64,000 nucleotides of DNA from Bacteroidota bacterium (GCA_016708845.1 JADJFB010000003.1:1-64000), one strand, 5' to 3'. Shown: positions 1 to 10,753, counted from the stretch's first letter. Numbers and translations: made by a program. Notes: generated from the letters alone by a model not told the origin.

Positions 1-1196
1 TGATTTTAAAATCCTTGTAAATTAAATACTTTGAACGTATTTTTTTAAAATCAGCTAAAGAAGCCTTCCAGGAATCTCTAATCTCCGCAGGAGAAATACT
101 TAATTTTGTTTGTTGTTTTAGTTCTTCGTTACCTGCATGGTAATTAAAATTATTATCAAAAAATACCTCTTGTTTATTTAGGCTGTGATGATAAAACAAA
201 TTTAAAACCGTTAAATCAATTTGCTTACTCTTTAAGATATTTCGATACATCAAACGCATATCAACACCATAACAAATGGTATCTTGATACTTTGGTTTTT
301 TAGTAATCGTTGTTGATTTTGGAATAAATGTAAAAGGGCAAGTTACCGAATCAATAAATGGATTGCCAATAAACTGAAAAGGATAATCAGTACCTCTTCC
401 CAAACTCACAATCGTTCCTTCAAATAAACCTAAACTTGGATACAATAATACCGCTGTATCATTGGGTAAATTAGGAGATGGCTTTACTGGTAACCCAGTT
501 ACAAATTTGGATCTATCATAGTTTTGAAGAGGAATAACACTTAACTTGCATTTCACCTTTTTTTAACCAACCTTCACCATTTACCATTTGCGCATATTCT
601 CCACAAGTCATTCCATATACAATTGGTATATTATGTAAACCTAAAAACGATTTATATTTATCTGTCATTACAGGTCCATCAATATAAAAGCCATTAGGAT
701 TTGGTCTATCAAAAACAATTAGTTCTTTGCCATTTTCTGCACAAGCTTCCATAACTTTTGCCATGGTTGAGATATATGTATAAAAGCGAACTCCAACGTC
801 TTGTATATCATAAATCACTATATCAACCCCTGTCAAATCTTCTTTTGTTGGTTTTTTATGAGTACCATATAACGACACGACTGTTATATTAGTTAAAGGA
901 TCTTTGCCTCCTTTTACTTTTTCTCCAGCGTCAGCCGTACCTCTAAAACCATGTTCGGGACCAAATATTTTAACAATTTTTACTTTATGTTTTAATAAAG
1001 TATCTACTAAATGCCTTGCGCCAATAATACCAGAAGCATTAGTGACAATAGCAATTTTTTTATTTTTCAATTTCGGTAAATACAATTCAGTTTGCTGCGC
1101 TCCAGTTGTGATGGACTGATACGATTGCGTTCCAACTTGAGAGCACAACACGCTGACATTAAAAAGTATAATTACAAAAAAAATAATAAATCGCAT
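1..1196 (-). CDS. DUF1343 / NamZ-type exo-beta-N-acetylmuramidase, frameshifted, 3' end at window edge
   Basis: Homology recalled by eye is to DUF1343 proteins, whose characterised member NamZ removes terminal MurNAc from peptidoglycan fragments. The N-terminus has a hydrophobic signal segment after the ATG at 1196 (MRFIIFFVIIL). Downstream are family landmarks: an early IVTNASGI stretch, FGPEHGFRG, YDIQDVGVRFYTYIST and FDRPNPNG. The reading frame breaks near 545 after GEMQVK. In the next frame the protein continues with YPSLGLFEGT, GRGTDYPFQF, CYGVDMR and GNEELKQQ, and reaches KIRSKYLIYKDFKI at base 2. That motif is close to the usual end of the family, so the stop should lie just outside the window. 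The single shift is more likely a base-calling error than a mutation. The neighbour on the other strand is an ABC permease with a divergent start. Confidence 0.85.
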
Positions 1197-1302
1197 AAAT
1201 AAACTAAATTGACATTGTAAATATAACAATTACATTACGCATTTGCGTGATTATAAAAACACAAAAAATACTAAGCTTAAAAAAAATAGTATCTTTATAG
1301 CA

Positions 1303-2574
1303 ATGAATTTTTCGCGTTATATAGCTACTCGCATCCTTAACAAAGGGCAAGAAAAAAACAATATCTCTAGTCCTATTGTGAAAATAGGAATTATAGGCAT
1401 TGCTTTAGGAGTTGCGGTGATGATTATAACAATGGCTGTTGTAACGGGGTTTCAGCAACAAATTATTCATAAAATCACAACATTTACCGCACATCTTCAA
1501 ATTAACGACTACGATCCAAATCAATCCTTGGAGCCAAATCCTATTGCCTTTGATAGTCAAATGCTACAAAACTTAAAGGATAATTCAAACGTTAAACATA
1601 TTCAATCCTTTGCTACTAAAAACGGTATTTTAAAAACGAAGACCGAAAACGAAGGTGTGATTTTAAAAGGAGTTTCGGATGATTATGATTGGAATTATTT
1701 AAAACCTTATGTATCAGAAGGAACCGTGTTATCCATCTATAAAACAGATGTTAGTAAAGACATTTTTATTTCACAAACACTAGCCAATAAACTACACTTA
1801 AAATTAAACCAAAAATTATTGGTGTATTTTATGACTAAGAAAAAGTTAGAAGACACCACTTTTAGCGGTCAAAATTACGTTGGTTATGAACCTCGCGTGA
1901 AAGATTTTTACGTGAAAGGTATTTTCAATACTGGCTTCTCCGACTTTGACAAAAACCTAGTGTTTGTTGATTTAAAACAAATTCAAAAATTAAATTATTG
2001 GGGTAGCAATGAAGTAGCTGGCTACGAAGTATACTTAAACGATTTTAATTTATTAGAACCATCTGCTGTTGAAGTAAATGATATTGTAGGTTATAAATAT
2101 ACCGTAGCAACCGTTAAAGAATTACAAAGTTCCATTTTTAGTTGGTTAGATATGATTGATGTGAATGCAGAAATCATTATTACACTCATGGTATTAGTAG
2201 CAGCCATCAACATGATTTCAGCATTACTCATTTTAATTTTAGAGCGTACCAACTTAGTGGGAATTTTAAAAGCACTAGGATTAGCCAATGGCGACGTTCG
2301 AAAAATATTTTTTCATGTATCCTTGCAATTATTAATCAAAGGCTTGTTTTATGGAAACTTAATTGGCATTGGCTTTTGCTGGCTGCAACTACAATTTCAA
2401 TTTGCCACTTTAAATCCTGCTACTTATTATTTGGAGTTTGTTCCCATCAATTTATCAATCGTTCACATTCTATTAATTAATCTAGGAACTATCATTACTT
2501 GCCTAATCATGATGTTTTTACCGACTTTGATTTTGAATAAGATTACACCGATAAAGGCGATTCGTTTTAGTTAA
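1303..2574 (+). CDS. FtsX/LolE-family ABC transporter permease
   Basis: The protein is about 423 residues with one N-terminal membrane segment (around residues 25-50, AVMIITMAVVTGF), a periplasmic MacB_PCD-like domain of about 220 residues, and three C-terminal segments holding the FtsX core. This is the LolC/LolE topology. The N-terminus MNFSRYIATRIL matches the conserved start of Bacteroidota 'ABC transporter permease' proteins of this type, so I use the ATG at 1303 and not the upstream codon at 1243 in the same frame. The motif ERTNLVGILKALGL is the usual cytoplasmic coupling helix that contacts the ATPase. No ATPase gene is adjacent. Lipoprotein release to the outer membrane is the probable role by family, but the substrate is inferred. 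Confidence 0.85.
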   Translation: MNFSRYIATRILNKGQEKNNISSPIVKIGIIGIALGVAVMIITMAVVTGFQQQIIHKITTFTAHLQINDYDPNQSLEPNPIAFDSQMLQNLKDNSNVKHIQSFATKNGILKTKTENEGVILKGVSDDYDWNYLKPYVSEGTVLSIYKTDVSKDIFISQTLANKLHLKLNQKLLVYFMTKKKLEDTTFSGQNYVGYEPRVKDFYVKGIFNTGFSDFDKNLVFVDLKQIQKLNYWGSNEVAGYEVYLNDFNLLEPSAVEVNDIVGYKYTVATVKELQSSIFSWLDMIDVNAEIIITLMVLVAAINMISALLILILERTNLVGILKALGLANGDVRKIFFHVSLQLLIKGLFYGNLIGIGFCWLQLQFQFATLNPATYYLEFVPINLSIVHILLINLGTIITCLIMMFLPTLILNKITPIKAIRFS

Positions 2575-2632
2575 ATTTTGGATAATCAAAATATATAACT
2601 ACATTTAACTATCCCCAGTAAAAATTCATTTC

Positions 2633-3527
2633 ATGAAAAAAATTAGGATCATTATTTTATTAATGGGGTTTCACTTTATTATTAAGGCTCAACCTTATGT
2701 CCCCATGCCAACTACAAAAGCAGTGTGGACTATGTTAACTACATCATTTGGCGGTCCTGCTGGCGCGTTTAAGTATGGTATGTATGGTGACACTATTATA
2801 AATACTGTGAGTTACAAAAAAATATATGAAAATTGGGGCTTCAATTTTAATGTTGCCGCCTCAAATACCTATTACAGAGGAGCTATTCGTGAATTTGGAA
2901 AAAAGGTATATAAAGTTAATCCGGGAACAACAATCGAAGGTATATATATGACTTCAATCTTGCTATAGGAGATACTGCAAGAAGCATTGATTTATATGGA
3001 AATGTTCTTAAGAAAAAAATTACCGGATTTAATTTTATTGTTTATAATGTATAATGCATAGAAAAATGGATTTTACAGGGAGGAGAATATTGGCTTGAAG
3101 GAATTGGCAGCTCATATGGCTTGTTCAATTCGCTTTGGCAGGGTTTTGATTGGTGCTCAACATTAGTATGTATGAGTATAGATGGAACTGTTCAATATAA
3201 TACTACTTCTCTTGGTTGTTACAATGCTGCCTCTCTTATAATTGTGATGGTGGATTTGTTGGAATTAATGAATTATTAATTGATAATAGTAGGAGTATTA
3301 TTTTCCCAAATCCATTTTCAAACTCTGCTATTTTAAAAACGACTATAGAATTAAATGATGCAACACTGAAAGTATTTGATATTCTTGGGCAAGAAGTATT
3401 AATACTTGGCCATTTAAACGGACAAGAAATAAAAATCATAAAAGACAATTTAAATAGAGGCAATTATTATTATCATCTTACACAAAACGGTAATTTAGTT
3501 TCAAAAGGTAAATTTATTGTAGAGTAA
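2633..3527 (+). CDS. Secreted hypothetical protein with T9SS type A sorting domain, broken frame
   Basis: The N-terminus (MKKIRIIILLMGFHFIIKAQ) is a signal peptide ending in AQ, typical of Bacteroidota exported proteins. The last 80 residues form a type A sorting domain: FPNPFSNSAIL, then LKVFDILGQEV, then LNRGNYYYHL and KFIVE. The middle gives no recognised domain. The frame changes near 2945, an in-frame TAA sits at 3052-3054 between IVYN and CIEKWIL, and the frame changes again near 3235. With these ignored, the protein is about 295 residues. It could be a real pseudogene, but similar damage elsewhere in the window makes sequence error plausible. The stop codon ends exactly one base before the stop of the convergent flavoprotein gene, so the two genes abut with no spacer. 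Confidence 0.6.
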
Positions 3528-4744
3528 TTAAGAGCCTAATTTAGCCGCGATCCAAGCTGTACTCCAGGCATTTTGAAAATTAAAGCCTCCTGTAATTCCG
3601 TCTATATTTAATACTTCTCCACAAAAAAATAAATGAGGCATTTTTTTTACTTTCCATAGTTTTAAAATTGACTTCCTTTAAATTGATGCCGCCAGACGTA
3701 ACAAACTCTTCTTTAAAAGTGGTTTTGCCATGCATATCATACAGATCATTACATAGCACTTGGGCTAGTTTATTCAATTGTTTTTCCTAACTCAATCCAT
3801 GGTTTTGATAAAGGAATATCTAGACCTAATACTAAATACTCCCACAAACGCTTTGATTTTTCAAATAAAGGTGTGTTCACTATTAATGCTTTTGAACCTA
3901 ACTGCAAACTCAACTCTTCTTTTAATACTTCTTCGTTTAAGGTTCCTGTCCAATTTACAGAAATACCAGCCTGATAATTTAATTTAAAAAAATCATAGGC
4001 TGCAAAGGCCGATAACTTTAAAACTGCCGGTCCACTTAAACCCCAATGCGTAATTAAAACTGGTCCAGTGTATTGGTATTTAGTTCCTATCACTTTTACG
4101 GTTCCATTCTTTACACTCAATCCCATTAATTCTTTAATATGACTTTGCGGTAAATTCAAGGTAAACAAACTTGGAATTAATTCATCAATGGTATGTCCGC
4201 ATTGTTTTAAGAAGGCATAATTTTTTTCTTGATTATGGCCGCCAATACTACAAATAACAGCATCAGTTGTATATGTTTGTTTGGAAGTTTTTACTTTTAA
4301 AGCACCATCTTCTGCTTTATCAATTGATAAAACTTCCTCATTCAAATTAATATCAATGTTATATTTTTGAGCTTCTTGTAAAAAACAATTAATAATCGTT
4401 TCACTAGTATTACTTTCTGGGAACATCCTTCCATCCTGCTCTACTTTCAACTTCACCCCTCTTTTCAAAAACCAATCAATGGTATCTTGAACTGAGAATT
4501 GAGAAAACACTTGACGAAGTTCTTTTTCGCCTCGAGGGTAATTCTTAATTAGCTCGTTATTTTCAAAACAATGATGCGTAACATTACAGCGCCCGCCACC
4601 AGACACTCTTACCTTAGCCAAAATCTTATTCGATTTTTCTAAAATAATGATTTTAGCTTGAGGGAAATTAATAGCGGCGTTGATTGCTGAAAAAAATCCA
4701 GCAGCCCCGCCGCCTATTACAATTATGAGTTTTTTTTCGTTCAT
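3528..4744 (-). CDS. HI0933/BaiN-family NAD(P)/FAD-dependent oxidoreductase, frameshifted
   Basis: The N-terminal dinucleotide-binding loop is clear (IVIGGGAAGFFSAI), followed by the family signature RVSGGGRCNVTH around residue 47 and, at the C-terminus, the FAD-contacting CGEVLNIDGITGGFN. These define the HI0933 (YhiN/BaiN) family, whose members are flavoproteins of uncertain substrate; BaiN itself acts on bile acids, and I do not transfer that function. The frame breaks twice near the C-terminus: near 3777 after LGKTIE, and near 3645 at a run of eight T. Beyond these the reading ends at AWIAAKLGS and a TAA at 3528-3530. Total length is about 405 residues, normal for the family. Both breaks look like indel errors. 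Confidence 0.85.
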
Positions 4745-4848
4745 TTATGAATTACCAACGTTAGTCAAAATTTCACAAAGTTTAATTAAAAATTAAAAAA
4801 GTAATTCTAAAATTACTTACTTTAGTATAAACTTTAAATATTACAACA

Positions 4849-5958
4849 ATGGGATTATGGGATAAATTAAAAGGCGAATTTATTGATATTATTGATTGGA
4901 CAGATAGTACCAACGATACCATCATTTATAAATTTCCTCGTTTTCAAAACGAAATTAAGATGGGTGCACAATTAACGGTTCGCGAGAGCCAGGTAGCTGT
5001 GTTTATGAATGAAGGAAAAATTGCTGATGTGTTTCAACCAGGTATGTACACATTAAGTACTCAAAATATGCCAATTTTATCTACTTTAAAAGGATGGAAA
5101 TTTGGTTTCAATAGTCCATTTAAAGCAGATGTGTTTTTTGTAAGCACTAAGCAATTCGTTAATCAAAAATGGGGTACTAAAAACCCAATTATGTTGCGTG
5201 ATGCGGAGTTTGGACCAGTTCGTTTACGTGCTTTTGGTTCTTATGCTTTTAAAGTATCTGACGCAGCTTTATTTTTAAAAGAAATTGCAGGAACAGATTC
5301 TGAATTTACAGTGGAAGAAGTAAACGAGCAATTGCGCAATATTGCTGTTTCTCGTGGAATGGATGCTTTAGCTGAAAGTAAAATTTTGGTTTTAGACTTA
5401 TCTTCTAACACAGATGAAGTATCAAAAATCATTACAGATAAAATTAAACCAGAGTTTAATGAAATTGGATTAAACTTAACTAAATTCTTAATCGAAAATG
5501 TATCCTTACCGCCAGAGGTGGAAGCTGCTTTAGATAAACGTAGTAGCATGGGTATTATTGGGAACTTAGGTGCTTACACCCAATTTCAAGCAGCTAATGC
5601 TATGGAAGAAGCTGCAAAAAATCCTTCAGGTGGTATGATGGGAGCTGGTTTAGGTGCAGGCATGGGAATGGGAATGATGGGACAAATGGGTAATGCATTT
5701 CAAAACCAACAATTTAATGGTGGAACTGGACAAAATACACCTCCTCCACCGCCAATCGTTCAATTTTTTGTAGCCGTTAATGGTGCTCAAACTGGTCCTT
5801 TTAGCATTCAGCAATTACAAGCAATGGCTGTTTCTGGACAATTTAACAGACAAAGCTTAATATGGAAACAAGGTATGGCTGGCTGGTTAGCAGCCGAAAC
5901 ACAACCTGAATTATCAGCCGTGTTTAGTGCAGTGCCTCCACCACCGCCAATTGGATAA
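4849..5958 (+). CDS. SPFH-domain protein (YdjI/virion core-like) with C-terminal GYF_2 domain
   Basis: The protein has 369 residues. Residues 1-240 resemble the SPFH-like YdjI/'virion core protein' family: MGLWDKLKGEFIDIIDW at the start, RESQVAVFMNEGKI, and LRAFGSYAFKVSD. A linker near 260-295 is rich in glycine and methionine (GAGLGAGMGMGMMGQMG). After a proline run, residues from about 307 form a GYF_2/DUF4339 fold with TGPFSIQQLQAM and WKQGMAGWLAA. The tail ends in PPPPPIG. There is no transmembrane segment. Relatives in Bacillus take part in membrane stress responses with PspA-like proteins, but the role here is inferred only. A perfect hairpin terminator follows. Confidence 0.85.
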   Translation: MGLWDKLKGEFIDIIDWTDSTNDTIIYKFPRFQNEIKMGAQLTVRESQVAVFMNEGKIADVFQPGMYTLSTQNMPILSTLKGWKFGFNSPFKADVFFVSTKQFVNQKWGTKNPIMLRDAEFGPVRLRAFGSYAFKVSDAALFLKEIAGTDSEFTVEEVNEQLRNIAVSRGMDALAESKILVLDLSSNTDEVSKIITDKIKPEFNEIGLNLTKFLIENVSLPPEVEAALDKRSSMGIIGNLGAYTQFQAANAMEEAAKNPSGGMMGAGLGAGMGMGMMGQMGNAFQNQQFNGGTGQNTPPPPPIVQFFVAVNGAQTGPFSIQQLQAMAVSGQFNRQSLIWKQGMAGWLAAETQPELSAVFSAVPPPPPIG

Positions 5959-5971
5959 TCACTAAAATTTA

Positions 5972-6003
5972 AAAATCCCCTTTTACAAAACAAAGGGGAT
6001 TTT
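5972..6003 (+). terminator. Rho-independent terminator after the SPFH gene
   Basis: A 12-bp perfect stem (AAAATCCCCTTT paired with AAAGGGGATTTT) with an 8-nt loop is followed by more T residues. It starts 14 bases after the SPFH stop codon and precedes the acyltransferase start at 6048. Confidence 0.85.
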
Positions 6004-6047
6004 TTTGTGATATATTTTTAGTATTTTGCTTTCTTAAACAATAACTT

Positions 6048-7381
6048 ATGCTTTGGCACATTCTTAAATATTACATGTGTTTTGTGATTGCTGTTTTTTT
6101 TAAGCGCAGTCAAATAAAAAATGCCCATCACTTTAAAGTTAAAGGTCCAGTAATTTTAGCTGTAAATCATCCCAATGGTTTCATGGATCCTGTCGTACTT
6201 TCTACTTTAGGATATTACCCACGATTACGTTATTTAGCACGTGGAGATGCCTTTAAAAAAGGGTTAATTACAGCTATCCTAGAAAGCTTAGGTATTATTC
6301 CAATTTACAGAATACAAGATGGTGGCAAAGAAGGTTTGAAAAAAAATGATGCCACTTATGAAAGGGTAAACTCTCTTTTAAATAAAAATAAAAAAATAAT
6401 GATTTTTGCGGAAGGTTTATGTATCCAAGAACGTCGACTTACGCCCTTTAAAAAAAGGAGTCCCTCGTATGATTATGGGAATTATGGAATCGGGCAAATT
6501 AGATGATTTAATTGTAGTACCAGTAGGCATTAATTATACGGATACTTCTCAATTTCAAGGTACTCTTTTTTGCAATGTAGGCAAGCCTATCAAAATGATA
6601 GATTATATGGCAGCATACAAAGAAGCTCCTGCAAAAACCATGAATCAGTTTTTAGCAGACTTAACACCTCGCATGAAAGAACTTATTGTTCATATTAATC
6701 ATCAACGCAGCGAAGAAGTAATTGAGCATTTAGAAGAAGTTTGCAGACTCGATTATTATAAACACAAAAAATATAGCTTAAGAAATTTAGAACATGATTT
6801 TAATTTCTCTAATTATATTGTTGATATTATAAATAAAGCTGAAGAAACACAGCCAGAAAAAGTAAAAGAATTACATCACAAAACGGCTCACTATTTTTCT
6901 GTATTAAAAAAACATAATTTAAAAGATTGGTTATTCAGTCCGCATAAACAGCACCTCATTAATTATGGAATTTTTATTTTGAGACTATTATTCCTTATTG
7001 CAACGCTTCCCATTTATTTAAGAGGTTTAATTGCTAGTTATCTACCCTATAAACTCACAGATATCATAACCAAAAAGAAAGTAGAAAATTGTTGAGTTTA
7101 AAGCATCCTTTAATATGGGAATTGGAGCGGTTTTATTTTTATTGTATTACAATCTTCAGTTTTTTGTTGTAAAAGCAATTGCACCAAACGCTTGGTGGGC
7201 ATTACTATTTTTAGTTGTCTCTGTTTTAACAAGTATCTTTTGCTTAAAAATATCTCCATTCCGTAAAAAAACTTGGGGAATTTTGAGAGTCTTAAAATTG
7301 AAGTCTTCTCAACCTGATTTGATAAAAATGTTAGAGCACCAGCGTAAGGAGATTGTTCGGTTGTTTGAGGAGTTGAAGTAG
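6048..7381 (+). CDS. 1-acyl-glycerol-3-phosphate acyltransferase-family protein (PlsC-like), frameshifted
   Basis: The N-terminal half carries the PlsC/LPLAT catalytic block in the variant form NHPNGFMDPVVL (HX4D) and, about 70 residues later, FAEGLC in place of FPEG. The frame shifts near 6430 (to RPLKKGVPRMIMGIMESG) and again near 7090. The second half contains predicted membrane segments around FILRLLFLIATLPIYL and IGAVLFLLYYNL, giving a protein of about 440 residues. Such long Bacteroidota acyltransferases are annotated as glycerol acyltransferases; the acyl donor and acceptor are not known. Breaks are probably sequence errors. The gene stands alone between a terminator and a DNA polymerase gene. 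Confidence 0.75.
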
Positions 7382-7521
7382 TAACAATTCACACTGAATT
7401 TATTTCTGGGTTTCTAAGATGCTGCAACGAGTTCGGTATGAGTAACATCTTTTTATCAACCATTTTCAATTTGCTACAATTCATAGCAAAACCCTGCTAA
7501 AATTTGAAGTAATTTTCCGTA

Positions 7522-8819
7522 ATGGAAAAAGACAAAAATAAACTCTTACCTCGCGCTAAAGCCCGCGTTCTGTTTGTGGACATGAACAGTTTTTTTGCAA
7601 GTTGCGAGCAACAAGATAATTTTTACTTGCGAGATAAACCCATTGCTGTATGCGTATATACAGGAAAATACGGCTGCGTGATTGCCCCATCGATTGAGGC
7701 AAAAAAATATGGAGTAAAAACAGGTATGCGTTTAAACGAAGCTGTTTTACTTTGTAAAGATTTAATTCCAGTAGAAACACATCCCGAAAGATATAGAAAA
7801 TACCATGTAAAAATCATGGATATTCTAAGAACGTACAGTGACAATATCTATCCAAAAAGCATTGATGAAGCAGTGGTAGATTTAACCAACTACGAGTTAA
7901 TTCATAAAGATGTCATTCAGGTAGCGAAAAACATCAAAAAGACATTACCGAAAAATAGGAGATTATTTGAAATGCTCTATTGGCATTGCTCCAAATTCGT
8001 TTTTAGCAAAAGTAGCTTCCGATATTCAAAAAAACCAAATGGACTTATTATCATTAATCACGAAAATATTGACATCGTATTAGGGCGATTAAAATAACAG
8101 ACTTACCAGGTATTGGAGAGGGAATGAAGGCTCGCTTAGAAAAAGGCGGCATTAAAACGGCTTTACAAATGCGACACGCATCGCCCGAAAATTTAAGAGC
8201 TATTTTAAAAAGCGTTGTTGGTTTTTATTGGCATTGCCGTTTAAACTTTGTAGAAATTGATTTGGATAATGAGCATGACTATAAAAGCATGCAAGCTATG
8301 CGACATTTGAATAAAGAGCAACGTACTTCCTATGAATCAATTACTGAAATTTTAATTGCTTTGTGTTTGACCCTAGAACGAAGGATGATGAAACGGAAAT
8401 TATTTGCTGATTTACTCTCTTTTAATATAAGATATGCCAATGGAGAATATTGGGATGATCATTTAAAATTAAGTTCTCCTATTCAAGATGGCGTTGAAAT
8501 TTATAGAGCGGTACTTAATCGCATAGAAGATTTTGAAAAAAATAATCCAGGAGAAAAACTCGTGAATCATGGAATTATTAGCCTATCCCTATCTGTTTCT
8601 CATTTTGTAAATGAAACGATGGTTCAATATAATTTGTTTGAAGATAACAGTAAAAAAGATCATCTACGAAAAGTAGTTTATGATTTAAAAGATAAATTTG
8701 GAAAACAAAAACTCATGCGAGCTGTTGAAGTAAGAGAAGGAAATATTATGCAAGATGTGATTGGCTTTGGCTCTGTAAAAGATTTATATAACGACGAACA
8801 ATCAGCATTAGTAATGTAA
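7522..8819 (+). CDS. Y-family translesion DNA polymerase (DinB/UmuC superfamily), frameshifted
   Basis: The protein has the catalytic carboxylates of Y-family polymerases: VLFVDMNSFFASCEQ near residue 17 and SIDEAVVDLT near residue 115, together with YGVKTGM in the fingers. After the first break (about 7945) the palm continues as CSIGIAPNSFLAKVASDIQK, then (breaks near 8030 and 8090, the latter at a run of A) LKITDLPGIGEGMKARLE, the helix-hairpin-helix motif. The last 130 residues are the little-finger domain. Intact length would be about 430 residues. The breaks remove or add single bases, so the gene is probably functional in the organism. Its stop overlaps the next start (TAATG), suggesting coupled translation with the DUF72 gene. 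Confidence 0.85.
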
Positions 8820-9724
8820 TGGAATTCGGAAAATTACAACATATTGAAAACGTTGATTTTACATTGCCATCTGATCATGCAGGCACTATCAAAGTATTAG
8901 GAGGAGTTAAAGCTAACAAATGTTCAGTGTATGTAGGATGTCCTATTTGGTCGGAAGCAGGATTTTTGGGAAAAATTTATCCTAGAAAAGCGAAGTCAAA
9001 AGATTTTCCTAAATATTATAGTCAGCAGTTTAATAGTATTGAATTAAACATTTCTCACTATAGACCTATTGACAAAGACACTATTGAACATTGGGTAGAT
9101 ACAACCGCCAGTGATTTTAAATTTTTTCCAAAAGTTAATCAAATGGTAAGTCACACACCTTTGATTAAACAAAATGCGGATTACATGAAAGAATGGATGA
9201 CTAACAATCAACATTTCAAGCATAAGTTAGGCATGCCATTTTTACAATTACCACCAACGTACGACAGCACTAAAATAGATGATTTGCTAAGCTTTTGTGA
9301 CGAAATAGCTTTAAGTCGATGTGCTATTGAATTAAGACATGAATCGTGGTTTAAAAATGAGGCAGTACTAAGACATCTATGTAATTACTTTTACAAAAAT
9401 AATATTACCTTGTTACAAACCGATACAGCTGGCAGAAGAGATGTGATTCATCAACGCTTAACCACCAAAACAGCATTTATACGTTTTGTTGCAAACGACT
9501 TACATCCAACAGATTATTTAAGAATGAATGAATGGATTACACGATTAAAACATTGGATTGACAATGGATTAGAAGAAATTTTCTTTTTCCTGCACATGCC
9601 TACTCATGAATTAATGCCTGAAATAATTATTTATTTTGCCAATGAATTCAACAAAAGAACAGGCTTAAATTTACGAATTCCAAAAATTAGTTCTCCGTTT
9701 ACGGAAGATCAAAAATTGTTTTAA
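8819..9724 (+). CDS. DUF72 domain protein (YecE-like)
   Basis: This 301-residue protein fits DUF72 (YecE family), a TIM-barrel fold of unknown activity. Visible landmarks are the N-terminal VYVGCPIWSE after a 40-residue leader, FNSIELNISHYR, FKFFPKVNQMVSH, FLQLPPTY, CAIELRHESWF and the C-terminal FFFLHMP. The start codon overlaps the stop of the Y-family polymerase gene by one base. That overlap suggests a joint transcript and perhaps a role linked to DNA damage, but this is inference from arrangement only. The sequence is unbroken. Confidence 0.85.
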   Translation: MEFGKLQHIENVDFTLPSDHAGTIKVLGGVKANKCSVYVGCPIWSEAGFLGKIYPRKAKSKDFPKYYSQQFNSIELNISHYRPIDKDTIEHWVDTTASDFKFFPKVNQMVSHTPLIKQNADYMKEWMTNNQHFKHKLGMPFLQLPPTYDSTKIDDLLSFCDEIALSRCAIELRHESWFKNEAVLRHLCNYFYKNNITLLQTDTAGRRDVIHQRLTTKTAFIRFVANDLHPTDYLRMNEWITRLKHWIDNGLEEIFFFLHMPTHELMPEIIIYFANEFNKRTGLNLRIPKISSPFTEDQKLF

Positions 9725-9749
9725 AATCTATATACCCTCTTGGAATTTA

Positions 9750-9820
9750 TGTCAGTTCGAGCGTAGTCGAGAACTATAAAACTTAATAGAGAACGCTTCT
9801 CGACTACGCTCGAAGTGACA
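9750..9820. repeat. REP-like imperfect palindrome between DUF72 and xerD
   Basis: Two 24-base arms (9750-9773 and 9797-9820) are reverse complements except for one position; the core is TTCGAGCGTAGTCGAGAA. The 23-base loop is AT-rich. It is far more GC-rich than its surroundings and lies between two convergent genes. Similar TTCGAGCGTAGTCGAGAA-type dyads are familiar as dispersed repeats in Bacteroidota genomes; here it may also end transcription from both sides, though no T-run follows. Confidence 0.8.
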
Positions 9821-9841
9821 AACATAATAATGAGTTAAATC

Positions 9842-10753
9842 TCACTTAACTATATTCCTTGGATGATAACTCAAAATATTTTCTCTCAAAAAATATTGAT
9901 CTAAGTGCGTATAAATTTCAGTAGTAGTAATACTCTCATGCCCTAACATTTCTTGCACAGCACGTAAATCTGCTCCACCTTCTACTAAATGGGTTGCAAA
10001 TGAATGCCTAAATGTATGCGGACTTAGTTTCTTTTTGATGCCAGCTCTTTCTGCTAAATCTTTAATCACGTAAAACACCATTTGTCGCGTAATTGGTGTA
10101 CCTCGTTTACTCAAAAAAATCATATCCTCACTATTTTTTTTAATAGTAATATGATTACGATGGTGTGTGGTGTAGTTATCAATCAATTTTAGAGCCGACT
10201 TACCAATAGGTACCAATCGTTGCTTGTCACCTTTACCAATAACACTAATAAAACTATCGTTGATATGTAAATCACTTAACTTTAAACCAATTAATTCAGA
10301 AACGCGCAAGCCACAACTATACATCGTTTCTAGCATGGCTAAATTACGTTCTCCTTCAGGTGTGCTTCTATCAATATGAGAAAGCATTAAGTCAATTTCT
10401 TCTACGCTTAAAAATGTAGGAAGTTTACGCTTAATACGAGGTGTTTCTAATAACTCAGCTGGATTAATTTGAATATAGTTCTCTAAAATTAAAAACTTAA
10501 AGAAATGTTTAATTCCTGAAATAATTCGAGATTGCGTTGTTTCCGTAAAATGAAATTCAGAGATATATTTTAAAAACTCTTGTAAATCTTGTAACCTAAC
10601 ATCTGAAGGATTTTTGGAAGGATGAAATAATTCAATAAATACCATCAGTTTCTGAATATCACTTTCGTATGAAACCACTGAGTTTTCAGAAAGAGATTTT
10701 TCTACCTGTAAGTAGTATTTAAAATCTTGAATATTTGTTTTCCAAAGTTTCAA
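9842..10753 (-). CDS. xerD: Site-specific tyrosine recombinase XerD
   Basis: XerD with XerC resolves chromosome dimers at dif during division. The N-terminal SAM-like domain includes DFKYYLQVEKSLSENSVVSY. The catalytic residues are present: Arg in SCGLRVSELIGL, the HTFRHSFATHLVEGG box, and LGHESITTTEIYTHLD with the nucleophilic Tyr. No ATG lies in frame near the conserved N-terminus; the TTG at 10753 gives 303 residues, the usual size, and another TTG at 10807 gives 321. The start is therefore uncertain. It is divergent from aroQ with a very short space. It is a housekeeping recombinase and not evidence of a mobile element, since no integrase accessory genes are near. Confidence 0.9.
   Translation of the reverse strand: MKLWKTNIQDFKYYLQVEKSLSENSVVSYESDIQKLMVFIELFHPSKNPSDVRLQDLQEFLKYISEFHFTETTQSRIISGIKHFFKFLILENYIQINPAELLETPRIKRKLPTFLSVEEIDLMLSHIDRSTPEGERNLAMLETMYSCGLRVSELIGLKLSDLHINDSFISVIGKGDKQRLVPIGKSALKLIDNYTTHHRNHITIKKNSEDMIFLSKRGTPITRQMVFYVIKDLAERAGIKKKLSPHTFRHSFATHLVEGGADLRAVQEMLGHESITTTEIYTHLDQYFLRENILSYHPRNIVK

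Noticed and set aside
7556..7844. Minus-strand frames inside the Y-family polymerase gene
   Set aside because: They overlap a conserved catalytic domain, have no recognisable features and are typical antisense shadows.
9842..10753. Integrase marking a genomic island
   Set aside because: The protein has XerD length and motifs and sits beside aroQ; there is no attachment site, tRNA or mobility gene next to it.
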